Source: Bradyrhizobium sp. SZCCT0148 (GTDB taxonomy: Bacteria > Pseudomonadota > Alphaproteobacteria > Rhizobiales > Xanthobacteraceae). Taken from it: DNA of 64,000 nt. Where the stretch lies: NCBI RefSeq assembly GCF_018129985.1, contig NZ_JAFCKT010000018.1, forward strand, positions 18,848-82,847. The letters are read 5' to 3'. The position numbers and the translations under genes were made by a program. Position 1 is the stretch's first letter. Each line of letters begins with the position of its first letter. Shown piece after piece: positions 63,855 to 64,000 of this stretch. The notes below the pieces were generated by a model, which was not told where the DNA came from, did no database searches, and saw only the letters and a program-made list of their open reading frames with translations.

Positions 63855-64000
63855 CGTATGTGTCGCCCATCCCGGCTCACCCAAGAGGGGCGACGTGAAG
63901 TCGTCACGATCGCGAGCCGGGCTTTGCGGTGGACGCGGCAGCGTCGGCACGAGAGGCGCGGGCAGGGCGGGTAGTCCCTGTGAGCCCGAGGCCACGTGCG
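63855..64000. repeat. Non-coding segment resembling a longer dispersed element, cut by the window end
   Basis: From CATCCCGGCTCACCCAAGAG to the last base the sequence has no supported gene but contains stock phrases (GTCGTCACGATCGCGAG, GCGGTGGACGCGGC, AGGGCGGGTAGTCCCTGTG) that I associate with a repeated region of Bradyrhizobium-type genomes. Only this copy is in the window, so the assignment is weak. Confidence 0.35.

Overview
The window is high-GC DNA with dense gene packing. Its gene content looks like a Bradyrhizobium-type alphaproteobacterium (Nitrobacteraceae): many PAS and HWE kinases, orphan solute-binding proteins, CYP199-like P450, GGAAC-N16-CGTT promoters of the EcfG general-stress type, and short dispersed palindromic repeats. 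The genus is inferred from gene style, not from a marker gene. There is no prophage, transposase, CRISPR array or rRNA. One tRNA (tRNA-Leu, anticodon GAG) is present.

Layout. 0-9.4 kb: end of a DUF1254 gene, then an aromatic-catabolism block. It holds an MhpA-like FAD hydroxylase, a fumarylacetoacetate hydrolase-fold enzyme, a frameshifted solute-binding protein, a second binding protein, a cytochrome P450, an IclR regulator and an extradiol dioxygenase. Two matching inverted repeats lie between the divergent operons. 9.4-12.6 kb: a LuxR-type response regulator with an HPK7 kinase, and a DUF3280-like protein. 12.6-18 kb: sugar-acid catabolism (idonate-type dehydrogenase, gluconate 5-dehydrogenase-type SDR, enolase-superfamily dehydratase, GntR regulator, MFS transporter). 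18-25.7 kb: an NtrC-type regulator/kinase pair upstream of a consensus sigma-54 promoter that reads into two tandem OB-like secreted or cytoplasmic proteins and two transporters. 25.8-38.5 kb: two PAS hybrid kinases, each with its own EcfG promoter; a zinc peptidase; propionyl-CoA carboxylase alpha with oxaloacetate decarboxylase and acylphosphatase; a GbsR-type regulator with DUF4166 and a membrane-anchored epimerase; LysR and tautomerase. 39-45.6 kb: orphan DnaB-like ATPase, lipB, lone fliN-like gene, tRNA-Leu, fdhD with a molybdopterin oxidoreductase and a cysteine hydrolase. 46-52 kb: a chemosensory/stress signalling island with a single-domain receiver (EcfG promoter), a stand-alone CheB, a CheB-CheR-PAS-HWE kinase fusion and a Crp/Fnr regulator. 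52-64 kb: small hypotheticals, GlxA regulator and isonitrile hydratase, binding protein, two polysaccharide deacetylases, MgtE, HTH protein, aldo/keto reductase and a TonB/TolA-like protein.

The most interesting points are (1) the self-contained sigma-54 module at 18-25 kb controlling undescribed tandem OB-repeat proteins, (2) three perfect EcfG promoters in front of three separate signalling genes, one of which fixes a kinase start codon, (3) the CheB/CheR/HWE/Crp island without CheA, CheW or a receptor, and (4) a 22-bp palindrome that contains the start codon of a probably leaderless regulator mRNA.
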